Origin: Sphingomonas carotinifaciens
GTDB lineage: Bacteria > Pseudomonadota > Alphaproteobacteria > Sphingomonadales > Sphingomonadaceae
Assembly: GCF_009789535.1 (NCBI RefSeq)
Contig: NZ_WSUT01000005.1
Span: 3,114,001 to 3,178,000 of the forward strand
Length of the DNA: 64,000 nt
Direction of reading: 5' to 3'
Translations under genes and position numbers: made by a program
Part shown: piece after piece, positions 17,625 to 28,142 of the stretch
Position numbering within the stretch: position 1 is the first letter of the stretch
Layout: the number at the start of each line of letters is the position of its first letter
Notes under the pieces: model-generated
What the model saw: the letters and a program-made list of their open reading frames with translations, nothing else
The model's database searches: none
What the model was told of the DNA's origin: nothing

Positions 17625-17771
17625 CCGTTCGTCTCGAGTAGTCGTCGAGTAGCGGCGTAGCCGCGTATCGAGACGACGTATCGAGAGACACGTCGCCCCG
17701 TGTAGCACTGTCTCGATACGACTCTCGATACGCTCCTGCGGAGCTACTCGATCTCTACTCGACACGAACGG
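17625..17771. repeat. Large imperfect palindrome built from TCGAGTAG/CGTATCGAG units
   Basis: 17625-17641 is mirrored by 17755-17771 (16 of 17 matching). The inside is filled with shorter inverted units: TCGAGTAG, GCGGCGTAGCCGC, GTATCGAGA and TCTCGATAC. Just upstream, 17546-17565 reads CTGAGCGAGGTCGAAGCAC-like sequence, which resembles repeats scattered in sphingomonad genomes. It has no coding potential. With the element at 17921 it fills most of the 526-base gap after the small-gene cluster. Confidence 0.65.
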
Positions 17772-17920
17772 ATTGAGGTGACGTCGCCCTGCTCCATTTC
17801 CGCCGAGCGGACTATGGTCGAGGCGCTGCGTACAACGCGTCATCCCGGTTGCCTCGACGATTGGAAACATTTCCAACGGTCATCCATCGAGCCCCGCGAG
17901 TCGCTTTTCGATCGCCCTGT

Positions 17921-18010
17921 TCGCCCTCACCCTGTCCGCGGCATCACCGCTCCCTCCCTCTCCCGCCGGGAGAGGGAAAAGACGCCGAAGGCGGCGAAGG
18001 GTGAGGGCGA
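17921..18010. repeat. Intergenic hairpin element, copy 2
   Basis: TCGCCCTCACCC (17921-17932) is matched perfectly by GGGTGAGGGCGA (17999-18010). Inside lies the CCCTCTCCC/GGGAGAGGG core (17956-17976) shared with the copies at 14.9, 28.1, 46.1 and 60.2 kb. Confidence 0.75.
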
Positions 18011-18051
18011 CCGGACGTGCTCGAACCAGTGCCAATCTTATAGGACCCCGC

Positions 18052-18663
18052 TCACGACACCTTCACGCTGGCACCCGGCAACTGCGCCGTACCGGCCAGC
18101 GCACGATAATCGGCCAGGTTCCGCTCATAATAATGGATCGCCGGTGCCTCGAAGCTGATCAGATACAGCCGTCCGTCCACGATCGCCCCCATCGCCTCGC
18201 CGCGGCGCTTCACCTCCTCATCCTTCAGCGTGAAGCTATAGGCGAAGCGGAAGCCTTTCCGCCCCGCAAAGGTCGCCGGCGCCACATCGTCCACGCTGAA
18301 CAGCGCGGAGCCGCCCGCCAGCCGGTAGCTGCTCTCGAACAACTGCACGACATCCGACGCCAGCATCGTCGCACCGAACCGCGGCAACGGCGTGCGCTTC
18401 TTGTCCACTTCGCGAAACAGCGTCTGGCCGTCCGCAATGCCGCCATAGAACGTCACCTCGTTCAGCGGCATGCCGTCCAGCGTCCAGGCTTCCGCATTGC
18501 GGCCGGGGCGTGACTGCATCCGGTTCCAGTCGATCGGCGGCTGCACCGTCAGCGCCGACTTCGCCACCGCGACGCGGACGCCGTGCGGCACCAGCTTATA
18601 GGCCAGCGCCGGACTGGCCATCATCAGCGCGGCCGCCACCGCCCATCCCTGTACCCTGCGCAT
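18052..18663 (-). CDS. Secreted protein of unknown function
   Basis: 203 residues with a signal peptide (MRRVQGWAVAAALMMASPAL, cut after ALA). The mature part contains WNRMQSRPGRNAEAWTLDG and a beta-rich body with FRFAYSFTLKDEEVKRRGEA. It looks like the sphingomonad proteins that accompany secreted M48 proteases, but I cannot name the family. The start overlaps the M48 stop by one base (TGATG), so it belongs to a three-gene operon with the protease and the gene at 19835. Confidence 0.72.
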   Translation of the reverse strand: MRRVQGWAVAAALMMASPALAYKLVPHGVRVAVAKSALTVQPPIDWNRMQSRPGRNAEAWTLDGMPLNEVTFYGGIADGQTLFREVDKKRTPLPRFGATMLASDVVQLFESSYRLAGGSALFSVDDVAPATFAGRKGFRFAYSFTLKDEEVKRRGEAMGAIVDGRLYLISFEAPAIHYYERNLADYRALAGTAQLPGASVKVS

Positions 18664-19838
18664 CACAACCCCTCCGCCATCATGCCGATCATCGCCTTGT
18701 CCGTCGCATCGGGCTTGCGCCGCAGATATTCCGCCAGCGCCGCGCGCCCCTCGTCCGCCCGCCCGGTGCGCAGCGCCACCAGCCCCGCCCCGCGCCACGC
18801 CTCGGCCGGCGCACCCGGCAGGGCGATCGCCTCGCGATAGAAACCCGCCGCCTGACCCAGATCCGCCGCCTGCCCCCGCGCGCGGTACAATTCGCCCCGC
18901 GCATAGAGCAGGTCGGCCGTCCACCCGTCATGGGCCAGCGCGGTCAACAGGAAGTCGGTCGCACCCGTGTCGTTCAGCTTCACCTGATCGTCCACCAGTT
19001 GCGGCCACCACGGCGCCAGTGCGGCGCTGTACGCCGCGCGCCCGTCCTCGCCGGTCCCGCCGGCCGCCAGCGCGTGCAGGGCCGCGATCCGCTCCGCACT
19101 GGGGGGATGCGTGGCGAACAGCCCGCCATTGTCGTTCTTGCGGCTGCGGGTGTGGCGTGCCGCGGCGGTCGCGTCCTGCTCGGCGCGCAACTGCTCCCAC
19201 ACTTTCTCCGCCTCGCGCGGGTCATAGCCGGCCTTGACCATCAACGGCACCGATCCCGCGTCCGCCTCGCTCTCCATCGCGCGCGAGAAATGGAAGATCG
19301 CGCCGATCAGCCCGAACTGCACCGCGCCCATCGCCGCCGCGCCCGCCAGCCCCGGCACCGGCAGCACCGACAGCCACGCCAGCGCATTGGCCTTGCCCCG
19401 CATGTCGCGCAGGTTGCGCAGCGAATGCCGCCGCGTGAAATGCGCATATTCATGACCCAGCACCGCGGCCAGCTGCGCCTCGTTGCGCACGCGCAGCAAC
19501 AGGCCGGTATTGACCATTATCATGCCGGTCGGCGCCATCGATGCGTTGAAATCCGCAGTGCGCACCAGATAGATGCGCACCCCCTGGCATGCGGCCGCGT
19601 CCACCATCCGGCAGAATACGCCGCGCACATAGGCGTTGAGCGCCGGATCGCGGATGACGAAGGCGCTGGTCCGGAACCGGCGCTCCAGCTCGTTCACCTC
19701 CATCCACAGCCCGCGCTCGTCCTTGTCCGCCGGCTGGTAGCCCATGCCGATCCCCGCACCCGGCCCAGCCTGCGCGGCACCACCCTGCGCCGGCCCTGTG
19801 GCCAGCAGCGCCAGCGCCGCCAGCACCTGCGCGATCAT
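18663..19838 (-). CDS. Secreted M48 family zinc metalloprotease with TPR-like tail
   Basis: 391 residues with an N-terminal signal peptide. The catalytic HExxH is GHEYAHFTRRHS, and the third zinc ligand is the Glu of ESEADAGS, as in BepA/Oma1-type peptidases. The C-terminal third (about 270-390) is helical, with repeats resembling TPR units (RGELYRARGQAADLGQAAGF and GAGLVALRTGRADEGRAAL), as in BepA. A role in outer-membrane protein quality control is inferred by analogy. It overlaps the upstream gene by four bases and the downstream gene by one. Confidence 0.87.
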   Translation of the reverse strand: MIAQVLAALALLATGPAQGGAAQAGPGAGIGMGYQPADKDERGLWMEVNELERRFRTSAFVIRDPALNAYVRGVFCRMVDAAACQGVRIYLVRTADFNASMAPTGMIMVNTGLLLRVRNEAQLAAVLGHEYAHFTRRHSLRNLRDMRGKANALAWLSVLPVPGLAGAAAMGAVQFGLIGAIFHFSRAMESEADAGSVPLMVKAGYDPREAEKVWEQLRAEQDATAAARHTRSRKNDNGGLFATHPPSAERIAALHALAAGGTGEDGRAAYSAALAPWWPQLVDDQVKLNDTGATDFLLTALAHDGWTADLLYARGELYRARGQAADLGQAAGFYREAIALPGAPAEAWRGAGLVALRTGRADEGRAALAEYLRRKPDATDKAMIGMMAEGL

Positions 19839-20563
19839 TTCGCCGCGACCTGCCGCCCTTGCGCCGTCGGAAACTCGGCCAGCAACTGCCCGACCCGCTT
19901 GGCCGCGCCCTCGTCGGTGCGCACGTCACCGCCCGATCCCGGATCGACGTTGAACCATACGATGTTGCCGGTCTTCAGGTCGACCAGCGCGGCATAGCTT
20001 TCGTGCACGCCTGCCTGCACCAACGCCCCCACCGCCAGCGCGGCGAAGATCTGCAACGCCTTGCGCCCGGCCGTGCCATAGGCGTCGTGCGTCGACAGGA
20101 ACAATGCATAGTCCCCGCCGCCGATCGTCCCCAGCCGCGCTGCGCCTTCGCCCAGCGTCCAGTCGAACCGGTCCTTCTTGGTCGGCAGGCTCGCCGCCGG
20201 GTTCATCTTGTGCTGGACGATGGCGCCCGCCACCGTGCGGAACAGCGCCTGATATTCCGCGATCAGCTGCCCCGCCTCGCCGTCCTGCTCGGCCAGGAAC
20301 ACCGCTTCGTTGCCGGCTGCCTGCTGGTTCGCCTTGACCTGGGCGACCAGCTTGTCGCGTGCCGCTGCAGTCCAGTCGGCATTCGCCTCCTCGACCCCGC
20401 CCGCGCCCATCGCCCCCACCTTCACGTCCGGCCGGAAGACGATGATCCGCACCGGCTTGCCACCGTCGAAGCGGAAGTTGCGGTCGAAGCGGATCTTGGC
20501 GTCCGCCATTGCCGGCAGGACGAGAAGCATCGCCGCAAACGCAGCGAACCAGCGCGATGACAT
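19835..20563 (-). CDS. Secreted protein of unknown function, first gene of M48 operon
   Basis: 242 residues starting with a signal peptide (MSSRWFAAFAAMLLVLPAMA). The mature protein has KPVRIIVFRPDVKVGAMGAG, a helical middle, and the C-terminal segment YAALVDLKTGNIVWFNVDPG, which reads like the conserved core of small lipoproteins that report presence of a cofactor or substrate. I do not assign a function. Its stop overlaps the M48 start by four bases (ATGA), so the products are likely made together in the periplasm. Confidence 0.75.
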   Translation of the reverse strand: MSSRWFAAFAAMLLVLPAMADAKIRFDRNFRFDGGKPVRIIVFRPDVKVGAMGAGGVEEANADWTAAARDKLVAQVKANQQAAGNEAVFLAEQDGEAGQLIAEYQALFRTVAGAIVQHKMNPAASLPTKKDRFDWTLGEGAARLGTIGGGDYALFLSTHDAYGTAGRKALQIFAALAVGALVQAGVHESYAALVDLKTGNIVWFNVDPGSGGDVRTDEGAAKRVGQLLAEFPTAQGRQVAAK

Positions 20564-20626
20564 GCTAAAACCCCCCGGTTCCGGCCCGCGTCACGAGCCG
20601 CACGAAACCTAATCCGGGGTGGCCGA

Positions 20627-20667
20627 GGCGGGCAAGCGCAGCTTCTTACAAGCTGCCCGCCCGCCCC
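20627..20667 (-). terminator. Hairpin after gatB
   Basis: CAGCTT and AAGCTG (20639-20655) form the tip of a longer GC-rich stem, seven bases past the gatB stop. There is an imperfect lower stem and no T-run. Confidence 0.35.
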
Positions 20668-20673
20668 CGAGCC

Positions 20674-22146
20674 TCAGCCGAGCGCCTTTTTCAGCAGGTC
20701 GTTGACCACGGCCGGGTTCGCCTTGCCGCCCATCGCCTTCATCGTCTGCCCAACGAAGAAGCCGAACAGCGCCTCCTTGCCGCCGCGATATTGCCCCAGC
20801 TGGTTGGGGTTCTTCTCCAGCACGCCCGCGATCACCGCCTCGATCGCACCGGTGTCGCTGGTCTGCTTCAGCCCGCGCTCCTCCACGATTCTGGCCGCGC
20901 CGTCGCCGGTCTCCAGCATCACCTCGAACACCTGCTTGGCCAGACTGCCCGACAGCGTCCCGTCCGCCACCAGCGCCAGCAGCTCGGCCGCCTGGTCCAC
21001 GCTCACCGGACTGTTCTCGATCCCCTTCCCCGTCCGGTTCAGCGCCCCGAACAGTTCCGACGTCACCCAGTTCGCCGCCGGCACCGGCTTGGCACCCGTC
21101 TCCAGCAGCGCATCGAACCAGCGCGCTGCCTCCACCTCGGCGGTCAGCACATTGGCGGCATAGGCGCTGATCCCCAGGCCCTCATACCGCTTGCGCTTGG
21201 CGTCGGGCAATTCGGGCAGGCTGGCGCGACACTCCTCCAGAAACGCCTCGTCCAGCTCCAGCGGAAGCAGGTCGGGATCGGGGAAATAGCGGTAATCATG
21301 CGCATCTTCCTTCGACCGCATCGACCGCGTCGTGCCGCTCTCGACGTTGAACAGCCGCGTTTCCTGGACGATCCTGCCGCCATCCTCCAGCACGGAGACC
21401 TGGCGCTTGGCCTCATATTCGATCGCGGCCATCACGAAGCGCACCGAATTGACGTTCTTCGTCTCGGTCCGCGTGCCCAGTTCATCGCCGACTTTGCGCA
21501 CGCTGACGTTCACGTCGGCGCGCATCGAGCCTTCTTCCATGTTGCCGTCGCAGGAACCCACATAGCGCAGGATCGCGCGCAGCTTGCGCAAATAAGCCCC
21601 CGCTTCCGCCGGCGACCGCATGTCCGGCCGGCTGACGATCTCCATCAGCGCCACGCCCGATCGGTTGAGGTCGACATAGGAACGCGTCGGATGCTGGTCA
21701 TGCATCAGCTTGCCCGCATCCTGCTCGACATGGATGCGCTCGACGCCGATCGACTTGACCGAGCCTTCGGGGTCCTTCTCGTCCAGCGCGATCTCGATCG
21801 CCCCCTCGCCGACCAGCGGGTGATAGAGCTGGCTGATCTGGTAGCCCTGTGGCAGATCGGCATAGAAATAATTCTTGCGGTCGAACCGCGACCAGCGGTT
21901 GATCTGCGCATCGATCGCCATGCCGGTGCGCACCGCTTGGCGGATGCACTCGCGGTTCGGCACCGGCAGCATGCCGGGCATCGCCGCGTCGATCAGCGAC
22001 ACCTGCGTATTGGGTTCCGCCCCGAACGCGGTCGCCGCGCCCGAAAAGAGCTTCGCCTGGCTCGTCACCTGCGCGTGCACCTCCAGGCCGATCACGACCT
22101 CCCACTCGCCGGTGGCACCCTGGATGCGGTAGGTTGATTCCGTCAT
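20674..22146 (-). CDS. gatB: Aspartyl/glutamyl-tRNA(Asn/Gln) amidotransferase subunit B
   Basis: Subunit that binds and phosphorylates the mischarged tRNA and receives ammonia from GatA. The 490 residues include [14 protein letters not shown], the [19 protein letters not shown] signature, [27 protein letters not shown], and a C-terminal YqeY-like helical domain. Its presence implies indirect synthesis of Gln-tRNA or Asn-tRNA. It is last in the gatC-gatA-gatB cluster, separated from gatA by 236 bases. Confidence 0.97.
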   Translation of the reverse strand: MTESTYRIQGATGEWEVVIGLEVHAQVTSQAKLFSGAATAFGAEPNTQVSLIDAAMPGMLPVPNRECIRQAVRTGMAIDAQINRWSRFDRKNYFYADLPQGYQISQLYHPLVGEGAIEIALDEKDPEGSVKSIGVERIHVEQDAGKLMHDQHPTRSYVDLNRSGVALMEIVSRPDMRSPAEAGAYLRKLRAILRYVGSCDGNMEEGSMRADVNVSVRKVGDELGTRTETKNVNSVRFVMAAIEYEAKRQVSVLEDGGRIVQETRLFNVESGTTRSMRSKEDAHDYRYFPDPDLLPLELDEAFLEECRASLPELPDAKRKRYEGLGISAYAANVLTAEVEAARWFDALLETGAKPVPAANWVTSELFGALNRTGKGIENSPVSVDQAAELLALVADGTLSGSLAKQVFEVMLETGDGAARIVEERGLKQTSDTGAIEAVIAGVLEKNPNQLGQYRGGKEALFGFFVGQTMKAMGGKANPAVVNDLLKKALG

Positions 22147-22379
22147 TTCGCTTCCTGCCCAAATCCGTCGGAGCGCTTGGTACCGGCCAGGTCTTCACCG
22201 CGGCGACCTTTGCTCCACACATGCAAACGGGGCCCGACCGACGACCCCATATTCTTCAACACAGCCGCACTTCGCCGCCGGGCCGGGGCATCGTCATCCC
22301 GTTCACGACGATTCCCCGCGGCCTCGACAACACAGCCGACCAACTCGAGACAAGCCTCAAGAAGATCGGCTGCGTCCAA
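22143..22379 (-). CDS. Doubtful 78-residue frame between gatA and gatB
   Basis: The frame starts three bases past the gatA stop and ends overlapping the gatB ATG by four bases, geometry that would suit a real coupled gene. Against it, its third-codon GC is clearly lower than the neighbours', there is no recognisable family, and it has no convincing ribosome-binding site. It begins [20 protein letters not shown]. It may simply be leader sequence for gatB. Confidence 0.22.
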   Translation of the reverse strand: MDAADLLEACLELVGCVVEAAGNRRERDDDAPARRRSAAVLKNMGSSVGPRLHVWSKGRRGEDLAGTKRSDGFGQEAK

Positions 22380-22382
22380 GGC

Positions 22383-23867
22383 CTACCACCAGGCCTCGGG
22401 CCGCGCGGTGAAGCCCGCGCGCTGCTCGATCGCCAGGCTGGCGTTCAACACGCCCTGCTCGTCCAGCGGCTTGCCGATGATCTGCAGGCCCAGCGGCAGA
22501 CCGCTCGCATCCAGCCCACCCGGGACGCTCATCGCCGGCAGGCCGGCAAGGCTGGCGGGCACGGTGAAGACGTCGTTCAGGTACATCGCGATCGGATCGG
22601 CCTGCTTCTCGCCCAACGCGAACGCCGCGGACGGCGCGGTCGGGGTCAACAGCACGTCGCACTGCTCGAACGCCCGCTCGAAATCGCGCGCGATCAGCGC
22701 CCGCACCTTTTGCGCCTGCGTGTAATAAGCGTCGTAGAAGCCGGCGGACAGCACATAGGTGCCGATCATGATGCGGCGCTTCACCTCCGGGCCGAAGCCG
22801 TCGGCCCGCGTCGCGGCATACATGTCCTGCAACCCCGCCCCTTCGGGCAGGTCGCGCAGGCCATAGCGAACGCCATCATAGCGCGCGAGGTTGGACGAGG
22901 CCTCGGCCGGGGCGATGATGTAATAGGCCGGCAGCGCGTACTTCGTATGCGGCAGCGAAACCTCGACGATCTCGGCGCCTGCATCGCGCAGCCAGTCGAT
23001 ACCTTGGCTCCACAGCGCCTCGATCTCGGCCGGCATGTTCTCGACCCGGTATTCGCGCGGCACGCCGACCCGCTTGCCCTTCAGGTCCGCGTTCAGCCCT
23101 GCTTCCCAGTTCGGCACGTCCAGTTGCAGCGACGTCGCGTCCTTGGCGTCGAAACCCGCCATCGCCTCCAGCATGATCGCGCAGTCGCGCACGTCCTGCG
23201 CCATCGGTCCCGCCTGGTCGAGCGAGGAGGCAAAGGCGATCGTGCCCCAGCGCGAACAGCGGCCATAGGTCGGCTTGATGCCCGAAATGCCGGTAAAGGC
23301 AGCCGGCTGGCGGATCGACCCGCCGGTGTCCGTCCCCGTCGCACCCGGGCACAGCCGCGCCGCGACCGCCGAGGACGATCCGCCAGAAGATCCGCCCGGC
23401 GCCAGCGCGGCATTGCCGCCGTCGCTCCGCCGCCATGGCGAAATGACGTTGCCGAACGCGCTGGTCTCGTTGGACGAACCCATGGCGAACTGGTCCATGT
23501 TCAGCTTGCCGAGCATGCCCGCGCCCGCATCCCACAGCTTCTGCGAGATGGTGGACTCATAGGGCGGCACGAAGCCTTCCAGGATGTGGCTCGCCGCGGT
23601 GGTCGCCACGCCCTTGGTGCAGAACAGGTCCTTCATGCCGATCGGCACGCCGGCCAGCGGCTTGGACGCTTCGCCCGCCGCACGCGCCTTGTCGGCGGCG
23701 TCGGCGGCGGCCAGCGCATGGTCGGGTGTTTCCACCAGGAACGCGTTCAGCGCCTTGGCAGCCGCCACCTTCGCGTTGAAGGCCTCGGCCACCTCGCGTG
23801 CGGAGAAGTCGCCGGCGCGGAAGCCGTCGCGGATGCCGGCAATGCCCAGATTGGTCACGTCGCTCAT
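22383..23867 (-). CDS. gatA: Aspartyl/glutamyl-tRNA(Asn/Gln) amidotransferase subunit A
   Basis: Amidase subunit that releases ammonia from glutamine. The 494 residues show the amidase-signature Ser-cisSer-Lys triad: Lys in [14 protein letters not shown] and the serines in [19 protein letters not shown] and [14 protein letters not shown]. It overlaps gatC by one base. Length and order are standard. Confidence 0.97.
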   Translation of the reverse strand: MSDVTNLGIAGIRDGFRAGDFSAREVAEAFNAKVAAAKALNAFLVETPDHALAAADAADKARAAGEASKPLAGVPIGMKDLFCTKGVATTAASHILEGFVPPYESTISQKLWDAGAGMLGKLNMDQFAMGSSNETSAFGNVISPWRRSDGGNAALAPGGSSGGSSSAVAARLCPGATGTDTGGSIRQPAAFTGISGIKPTYGRCSRWGTIAFASSLDQAGPMAQDVRDCAIMLEAMAGFDAKDATSLQLDVPNWEAGLNADLKGKRVGVPREYRVENMPAEIEALWSQGIDWLRDAGAEIVEVSLPHTKYALPAYYIIAPAEASSNLARYDGVRYGLRDLPEGAGLQDMYAATRADGFGPEVKRRIMIGTYVLSAGFYDAYYTQAQKVRALIARDFERAFEQCDVLLTPTAPSAAFALGEKQADPIAMYLNDVFTVPASLAGLPAMSVPGGLDASGLPLGLQIIGKPLDEQGVLNASLAIEQRAGFTARPEAWW

Positions 23868-24169
23868 TATTCGATCACCTTGGGCACCGTGAAGAAGCCA
23901 TGTTCGGCCTGGGGCGCGCCGGCCATCAGCGCGTCGCGTAGGTCGCCGCCGGTCAGCGGATCGGCGTTCACCACGTCGTCGCGCAGGCGCAGCGTATTGG
24001 GGATCACCGCGGTCATCGGCTCGACCCCATTGGTGTCGACCTCGCCCAGTTGCTCGATCCAGCCCAGAATGTTGCCCAGTTCGGGCGCCAGGCGGCTGGC
24101 ATCCTCGTCGGTGATCGCGATGCGCGCCAGGCTCGCGATCCGTTTCACGGTTGCAGTATCTACGGACAT
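23867..24169 (-). CDS. gatC: Aspartyl/glutamyl-tRNA(Asn/Gln) amidotransferase subunit C
   Basis: A 100-residue subunit that wraps around GatA/GatB and helps fold GatA. It contains [39 protein letters not shown] and the C-terminal FFTVPKVIE. The start [10 protein letters not shown] is chosen over a longer frame that runs into unrelated arginine-rich sequence. TAATG overlap with gatA. Confidence 0.95.
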   Translation of the reverse strand: MSVDTATVKRIASLARIAITDEDASRLAPELGNILGWIEQLGEVDTNGVEPMTAVIPNTLRLRDDVVNADPLTGGDLRDALMAGAPQAEHGFFTVPKVIE

Positions 24170-24309
24170 GCCCCTGCGGCTACAATGCCGCCACTCCGCG
24201 CGCAACGCTTTTGCCACGTGACGCCGATTGCAACCTGCGCAACGCTACGGCACGGAGTTGGCGGTTGCGGCGGCGATGCTATTGCTGCACTGCACAACGG
24301 AGATATGAT

Positions 24310-25419
24310 GTGGCCCGCAAATTCCTTTATGTCGTCGCGGGCCTCACCGTGCTCGCGATAGCCGCGACCTTCGCCTACCGGTTGTTCGGCAACCAGTTGC
24401 TGCGCTGGTCGACGGTGCCCGGCGAATCGTTCCGGGCACAGCCGGCGGCCCCGCCGTCGCTCTACGATCGCACCGCCTTGTGGCTCGCGCGTCCCGAACT
24501 CCCGAACAATCCGGCACAATGGACGCCCGCCGGCCACACGCCGGGCAAGACCGGCACGGGGGCCGCGATCTTCTTCATCCACCCGACCTCCTATATCAGC
24601 AAGGCGAGCTGGAACGCGCCGCTGGACGATGCGGAGACCAACGAGCGCACCGCGCTGTTCCTGCGCGGCCAGGCCAGCGCGTTCAACGCGGCGGGCGATG
24701 TCTGGGCGCCGCGCTATCGCCAGGCGACGTTCGGCGCCTTCCTGACCAGCGTGGCGGATGCCGAACGGGCGCTGGCGCTCGCTTATGGCGACATCGACGC
24801 GGCGTTCGATTCGTTTCTGGACACGATCGGCCCGGATCGCCCGATCATCCTCGCCGGGCACAGCCAGGGCGCGCTCCACCTGACCCGGCTGCTGCGCGAT
24901 CGGGTGGCGGGCAACCCCGCCCTCGCCCGCCGTATCGTCGCCGCCTATGTGGTCGGCTGGCCCGTCTCCGTCACCACCGATCTGCCGCGCATGGGCCTGC
25001 CCGCCTGCGGGACGGCGGACCAGACCGGCTGCATCCTCTCGTGGCAGACCTTTGCCGAGCCGGCGGACCCATCGCTGATCCTCGACGTGTATGATCAGAC
25101 GCAGGGCTTCAACGGCGCCCCGCGCCGCGACACGCCGATGCTGTGCACCAACCCGCTGACCGGCACCCCGAACGTGCAGGCACCCGCCACCGCCAATCTC
25201 GGCACGCTCTACCCCTCGCCCGATCTCAAGACCGCCGACCTGCTGCCGAACCGCGTTGCCGCCCGCTGCGGCGATCGCGGTTTCCTGCTGATCGGCGACG
25301 GCCCCAATGTCGGCCCCTATGTGCTGCCCGGCAACAACTACCATGTCTACGACTACAGCCTGTTCTGGGCCAATGTCCGCGCGGATGCGAACCGCCGGCT
25401 GGCGGCGTTCGCACGGTGA
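24310..25419 (+). CDS. DUF3089 alpha/beta-hydrolase-fold protein, membrane-anchored
   Basis: 369 residues starting at GTG 24310, chosen because CGGAGAT at 24298-24304 is correctly spaced. One N-terminal membrane helix ([20 protein letters not shown]) leaves the rest in the periplasm. DUF3089 features are present: [20 protein letters not shown], the nucleophile elbow [11 protein letters not shown] with Ser, and the closing [16 protein letters not shown]. Substrates of the family are not established. The stop overlaps ruvX by four bases. Confidence 0.85.
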   Translation: MARKFLYVVAGLTVLAIAATFAYRLFGNQLLRWSTVPGESFRAQPAAPPSLYDRTALWLARPELPNNPAQWTPAGHTPGKTGTGAAIFFIHPTSYISKASWNAPLDDAETNERTALFLRGQASAFNAAGDVWAPRYRQATFGAFLTSVADAERALALAYGDIDAAFDSFLDTIGPDRPIILAGHSQGALHLTRLLRDRVAGNPALARRIVAAYVVGWPVSVTTDLPRMGLPACGTADQTGCILSWQTFAEPADPSLILDVYDQTQGFNGAPRRDTPMLCTNPLTGTPNVQAPATANLGTLYPSPDLKTADLLPNRVAARCGDRGFLLIGDGPNVGPYVLPGNNYHVYDYSLFWANVRADANRRLAAFAR

Positions 25420-25874
25420 TCACGCTCGACCGCAACGTCTTTCGCGAGGCGCTTCCCACCGGCGGCCGCCTGCTCGGCCTCGACGTCGGCACCAAGACGA
25501 TCGGCACCGCGCTGTGCGACGCCGGCTGGACCTTTGCCAGCCCCGCCACCCTCGTCCGCCGCACCAAATTCGCGCAGGACAAGGCGCTGCTCGCCGACCT
25601 GATCGGCAAGCAGTCGGTCAGGGGGCTCGTCATCGGCCTCCCCCTCAATCTCGACGGTTCGGAAAGCCCCCGCTCGCAATCCACCCGCGCCTTTGCCCGC
25701 AATTGTGAGGATCTGGGGCCCGTCCTGCTCTGGGACGAACGCTGGTCCACCGTCGCGGTCGAACGCTTCATGATCGAACAGGACATGAGCCGCGCCAAAC
25801 GCGCCGAGAAGATCGACAACTTCGCCGCCGCCCATATCCTGCAAGCCGCGATCGACGCCCTGACCATGGCGTAG
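25416..25874 (+). CDS. ruvX: RuvX/YqgF, putative pre-16S rRNA nuclease (Holliday resolvase fold)
   Basis: 152 residues with the RNase H-like core: [18 protein letters not shown] with the first catalytic Asp, [19 protein letters not shown], and [10 protein letters not shown] with acidic residues, ending [16 protein letters not shown]. Members process the 5' end of 16S rRNA. The GTG start at 25416 overlaps the preceding stop (GTGA) and gives a normal-length protein. Confidence 0.93.
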   Translation: MITLDRNVFREALPTGGRLLGLDVGTKTIGTALCDAGWTFASPATLVRRTKFAQDKALLADLIGKQSVRGLVIGLPLNLDGSESPRSQSTRAFARNCEDLGPVLLWDERWSTVAVERFMIEQDMSRAKRAEKIDNFAAAHILQAAIDALTMA

Positions 25875-25939
25875 GCCCAACCCCCTCTCCCCTCTCCCCT
25901 CTTGCCCCCACCCCGCCCGCTCGCTACCCGGCGGCTTTG

Positions 25940-26923
25940 ATGCAGACCTCCGACCACCGCCCCGCCGCCGTCCTACCGGGCGGCGCCGTGTTCCCGCACC
26001 GGCACCTGACCGGGATCGAGGGGCTTCAGCCCCACGAGATCAGCTTCCTGCTCGACGAAGCCGAGCAGTGGATCGGCCGGGGAACGCGCGACGTGCCCGA
26101 CACGCGGCTCGCCGGGCTCACACAGATCAACGCCTTTTTCGAGAATTCCACCCGCACGCTGCTGTCGTTCGAAATCGCCGGCAAGCGGCTGGGCGCCGAT
26201 GTCGTCAACATGCACGCCGCGCAATCGAGCGTGAAGAAGGGCGAAACCCTGATCGACACCGCGCAGACGCTCAACGCCATGCGCGCCGACGTGATCGTCA
26301 TCCGCCACATGGCGAGCGGCGCGGTCCGCCTGATCGCCGACAAGGTCGACTGCCCGGTGCTGAACGCTGGCGACGGCCGCCACGAACACCCGACCCAGGC
26401 GCTGCTCGACATGCTGACCATCCGCCGCGCCAAAGGCGATGTCGCCGGCCAGCGGGTCGTCATCTGTGGCGATATCCTGCACAGCCGCGTCGCCCGCTCC
26501 GACATCCTCGCCCTCACCGCACTTGCCGCAGAGGTCCGCGTCTGCGCGCCCTCCACCCTCATGCCCGCCGCGATCGACCGGATGTTCGTGACCCCCTTCA
26601 CCGATTTCGACCGTGCGATCGAGGATGCCGACGTGGTCATGATGCTGCGCGTCCAGAATGAGCGCATGGGCGGCGGCTATATCCCCTCCACCCGCGAATA
26701 TCGCCTGCGCTACGGCCTCACGCCGGAACGGCTGAAGCGCGCCAAGCCCGATGCGCTGGTCATGCATCCCGGCCCGATGAACCGCGGGGTGGAGATCGAT
26801 TCGGAGGTGGCGGACGGCCCGCAATCGGCGATCACCGAACAGGTGGCGATGGGCGTCGCCGTCCGCATGGCCTGCCTGGATGTCCTGACGCGAAGGGCGC
26901 GCGGCGTGGAGGGCTGGGCATGA
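25940..26923 (+). CDS. pyrB: Aspartate carbamoyltransferase catalytic subunit
   Basis: Condenses carbamoyl phosphate with aspartate in pyrimidine synthesis. The 327 residues contain the carbamoyl-phosphate motif [25 protein letters not shown], the [11 protein letters not shown] motif and the C-terminal [15 protein letters not shown] three bases earlier is an alternative start. The stop overlaps pyrC' by four bases (ATGA). There is no pyrI, which agrees with the PyrB-PyrC' type of complex. Confidence 0.96.
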   Translation: MQTSDHRPAAVLPGGAVFPHRHLTGIEGLQPHEISFLLDEAEQWIGRGTRDVPDTRLAGLTQINAFFENSTRTLLSFEIAGKRLGADVVNMHAAQSSVKKGETLIDTAQTLNAMRADVIVIRHMASGAVRLIADKVDCPVLNAGDGRHEHPTQALLDMLTIRRAKGDVAGQRVVICGDILHSRVARSDILALTALAAEVRVCAPSTLMPAAIDRMFVTPFTDFDRAIEDADVVMMLRVQNERMGGGYIPSTREYRLRYGLTPERLKRAKPDALVMHPGPMNRGVEIDSEVADGPQSAITEQVAMGVAVRMACLDVLTRRARGVEGWA

Positions 26924-28134
26924 CCGTCACCGCCTTCACCAACGCCGCCCTGGTCTGCCCCGTCCGCGGCGAGCAGCGCGCCACGCTTCTGGTGCAGGAC
27001 GGCACCATCCTCGGCACCGGCGACGCGCCCGCCGACGCGACCGTCATCGACTGCGCGGGCAAGACGCTCGCCCCTGGCCTGATCGACCTCGGCATCTTCA
27101 AGGTCGACCGCGCCGCCGCCCGCGCCGGCGGCATCGTCCGCGTCGGCCTGATGCCCGACCAGTCGCCCGTGCTCGACGATCCCGGCATCGTCCAGCGCGC
27201 CGCGCTGATCGGCAAGCCCGATCTGTGGATCCACCCCATTGCCGCCGCCACCCGCGGGCTCGCCGGCACCGACATGGCCGAAATGGCGATCTGCGCCTCG
27301 GCCGGCGCGCGCGCGGTCGGCACCGGGCGCGGCTGGATCGCGGACGCCGGGGTGATGCACCGGGTCCTCGCCTATGCGCACGACCTCGATCTCGCGGTCA
27401 TCACCCATGCCGAGGATGGCGGCCTCGCGGCGGGCGCGGTCGCGACGGAGGGCGAAACCGCCACCCGCCTCGGCCTGCCCGCCGCCCCCGCCATCGCCGA
27501 GGCGCTCGCCATCGCCCGCGACCTGATGCTTGCCGAGGAAACCGGCGCCCGCCTGCACATCCGCCAGGTGACGACCGCCGCCGGCTTCGACCTCGTCCGC
27601 GCCGCCAAGCGCCGCGGCGTGCGCGTCACCTGCGGCATCACGCCCGCCCACCTGCACCTGTCCGACATCGCGACGACGGATTTCCGCACCTTCGCGCGCC
27701 TGTCACCACCTTTGCGCAGCGAAAGCGATCGTCAGGCCGCACTTGCCGCGGTGGCGGACGGCACGATCGACGTCATCGCCTCGGGCCACGACCCCCATGG
27801 GCCGGAGGAAAAGCGCCTGCCCTTCGTCGACGCCGCGCCCGGCATGGCGGGTGCGGAAACGCTGCTGCCGCTGGCACTGATGCTGGTCCGCGACGAGCGG
27901 CTGAGCTTGGCTAAACTGTTCGAGAAGCTGGCGACGAACCCGGCCCGCATCCTGGGGCTCGATACCGGCACGCTGGAGCCGGGCAAGCCCGCCGACCTGC
28001 TGCTGTTCGACGCCGGCGCGCCGTGGCAGATCCTCGGCGACCGCTTCGCGTCTGCGGGCAACACCCCGTTCGACGGCCTCCCCGTACAGGGCAAGGCGCT
28101 CAGGCTATGGAAGGCCGGGCGAGAGATCGCCTAA
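26920..28134 (+). CDS. PyrC', dihydroorotase-like protein lacking the metal site
   Basis: A 404-residue amidohydrolase-fold protein of the dihydroorotase class. In active enzymes PGLIDxHxH supplies zinc ligands. Here residues 52-60 read PGLIDLGIF, so both histidines are missing (Gly58 and Phe60). HISH- and TDHAPH-like segments are also altered (LHIRQVTT and [10 protein letters not shown]). This matches the inactive PyrC' known from pseudomonads, which is needed to assemble aspartate transcarbamoylase with PyrB. The four-base overlap with pyrB fits a structural partner made in step. An active dihydroorotase should exist elsewhere in the genome. Confidence 0.9.
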   Translation: MTVTAFTNAALVCPVRGEQRATLLVQDGTILGTGDAPADATVIDCAGKTLAPGLIDLGIFKVDRAAARAGGIVRVGLMPDQSPVLDDPGIVQRAALIGKPDLWIHPIAAATRGLAGTDMAEMAICASAGARAVGTGRGWIADAGVMHRVLAYAHDLDLAVITHAEDGGLAAGAVATEGETATRLGLPAAPAIAEALAIARDLMLAEETGARLHIRQVTTAAGFDLVRAAKRRGVRVTCGITPAHLHLSDIATTDFRTFARLSPPLRSESDRQAALAAVADGTIDVIASGHDPHGPEEKRLPFVDAAPGMAGAETLLPLALMLVRDERLSLAKLFEKLATNPARILGLDTGTLEPGKPADLLLFDAGAPWQILGDRFASAGNTPFDGLPVQGKALRLWKAGREIA

Positions 28135-28142
28135 ACAAAAAG

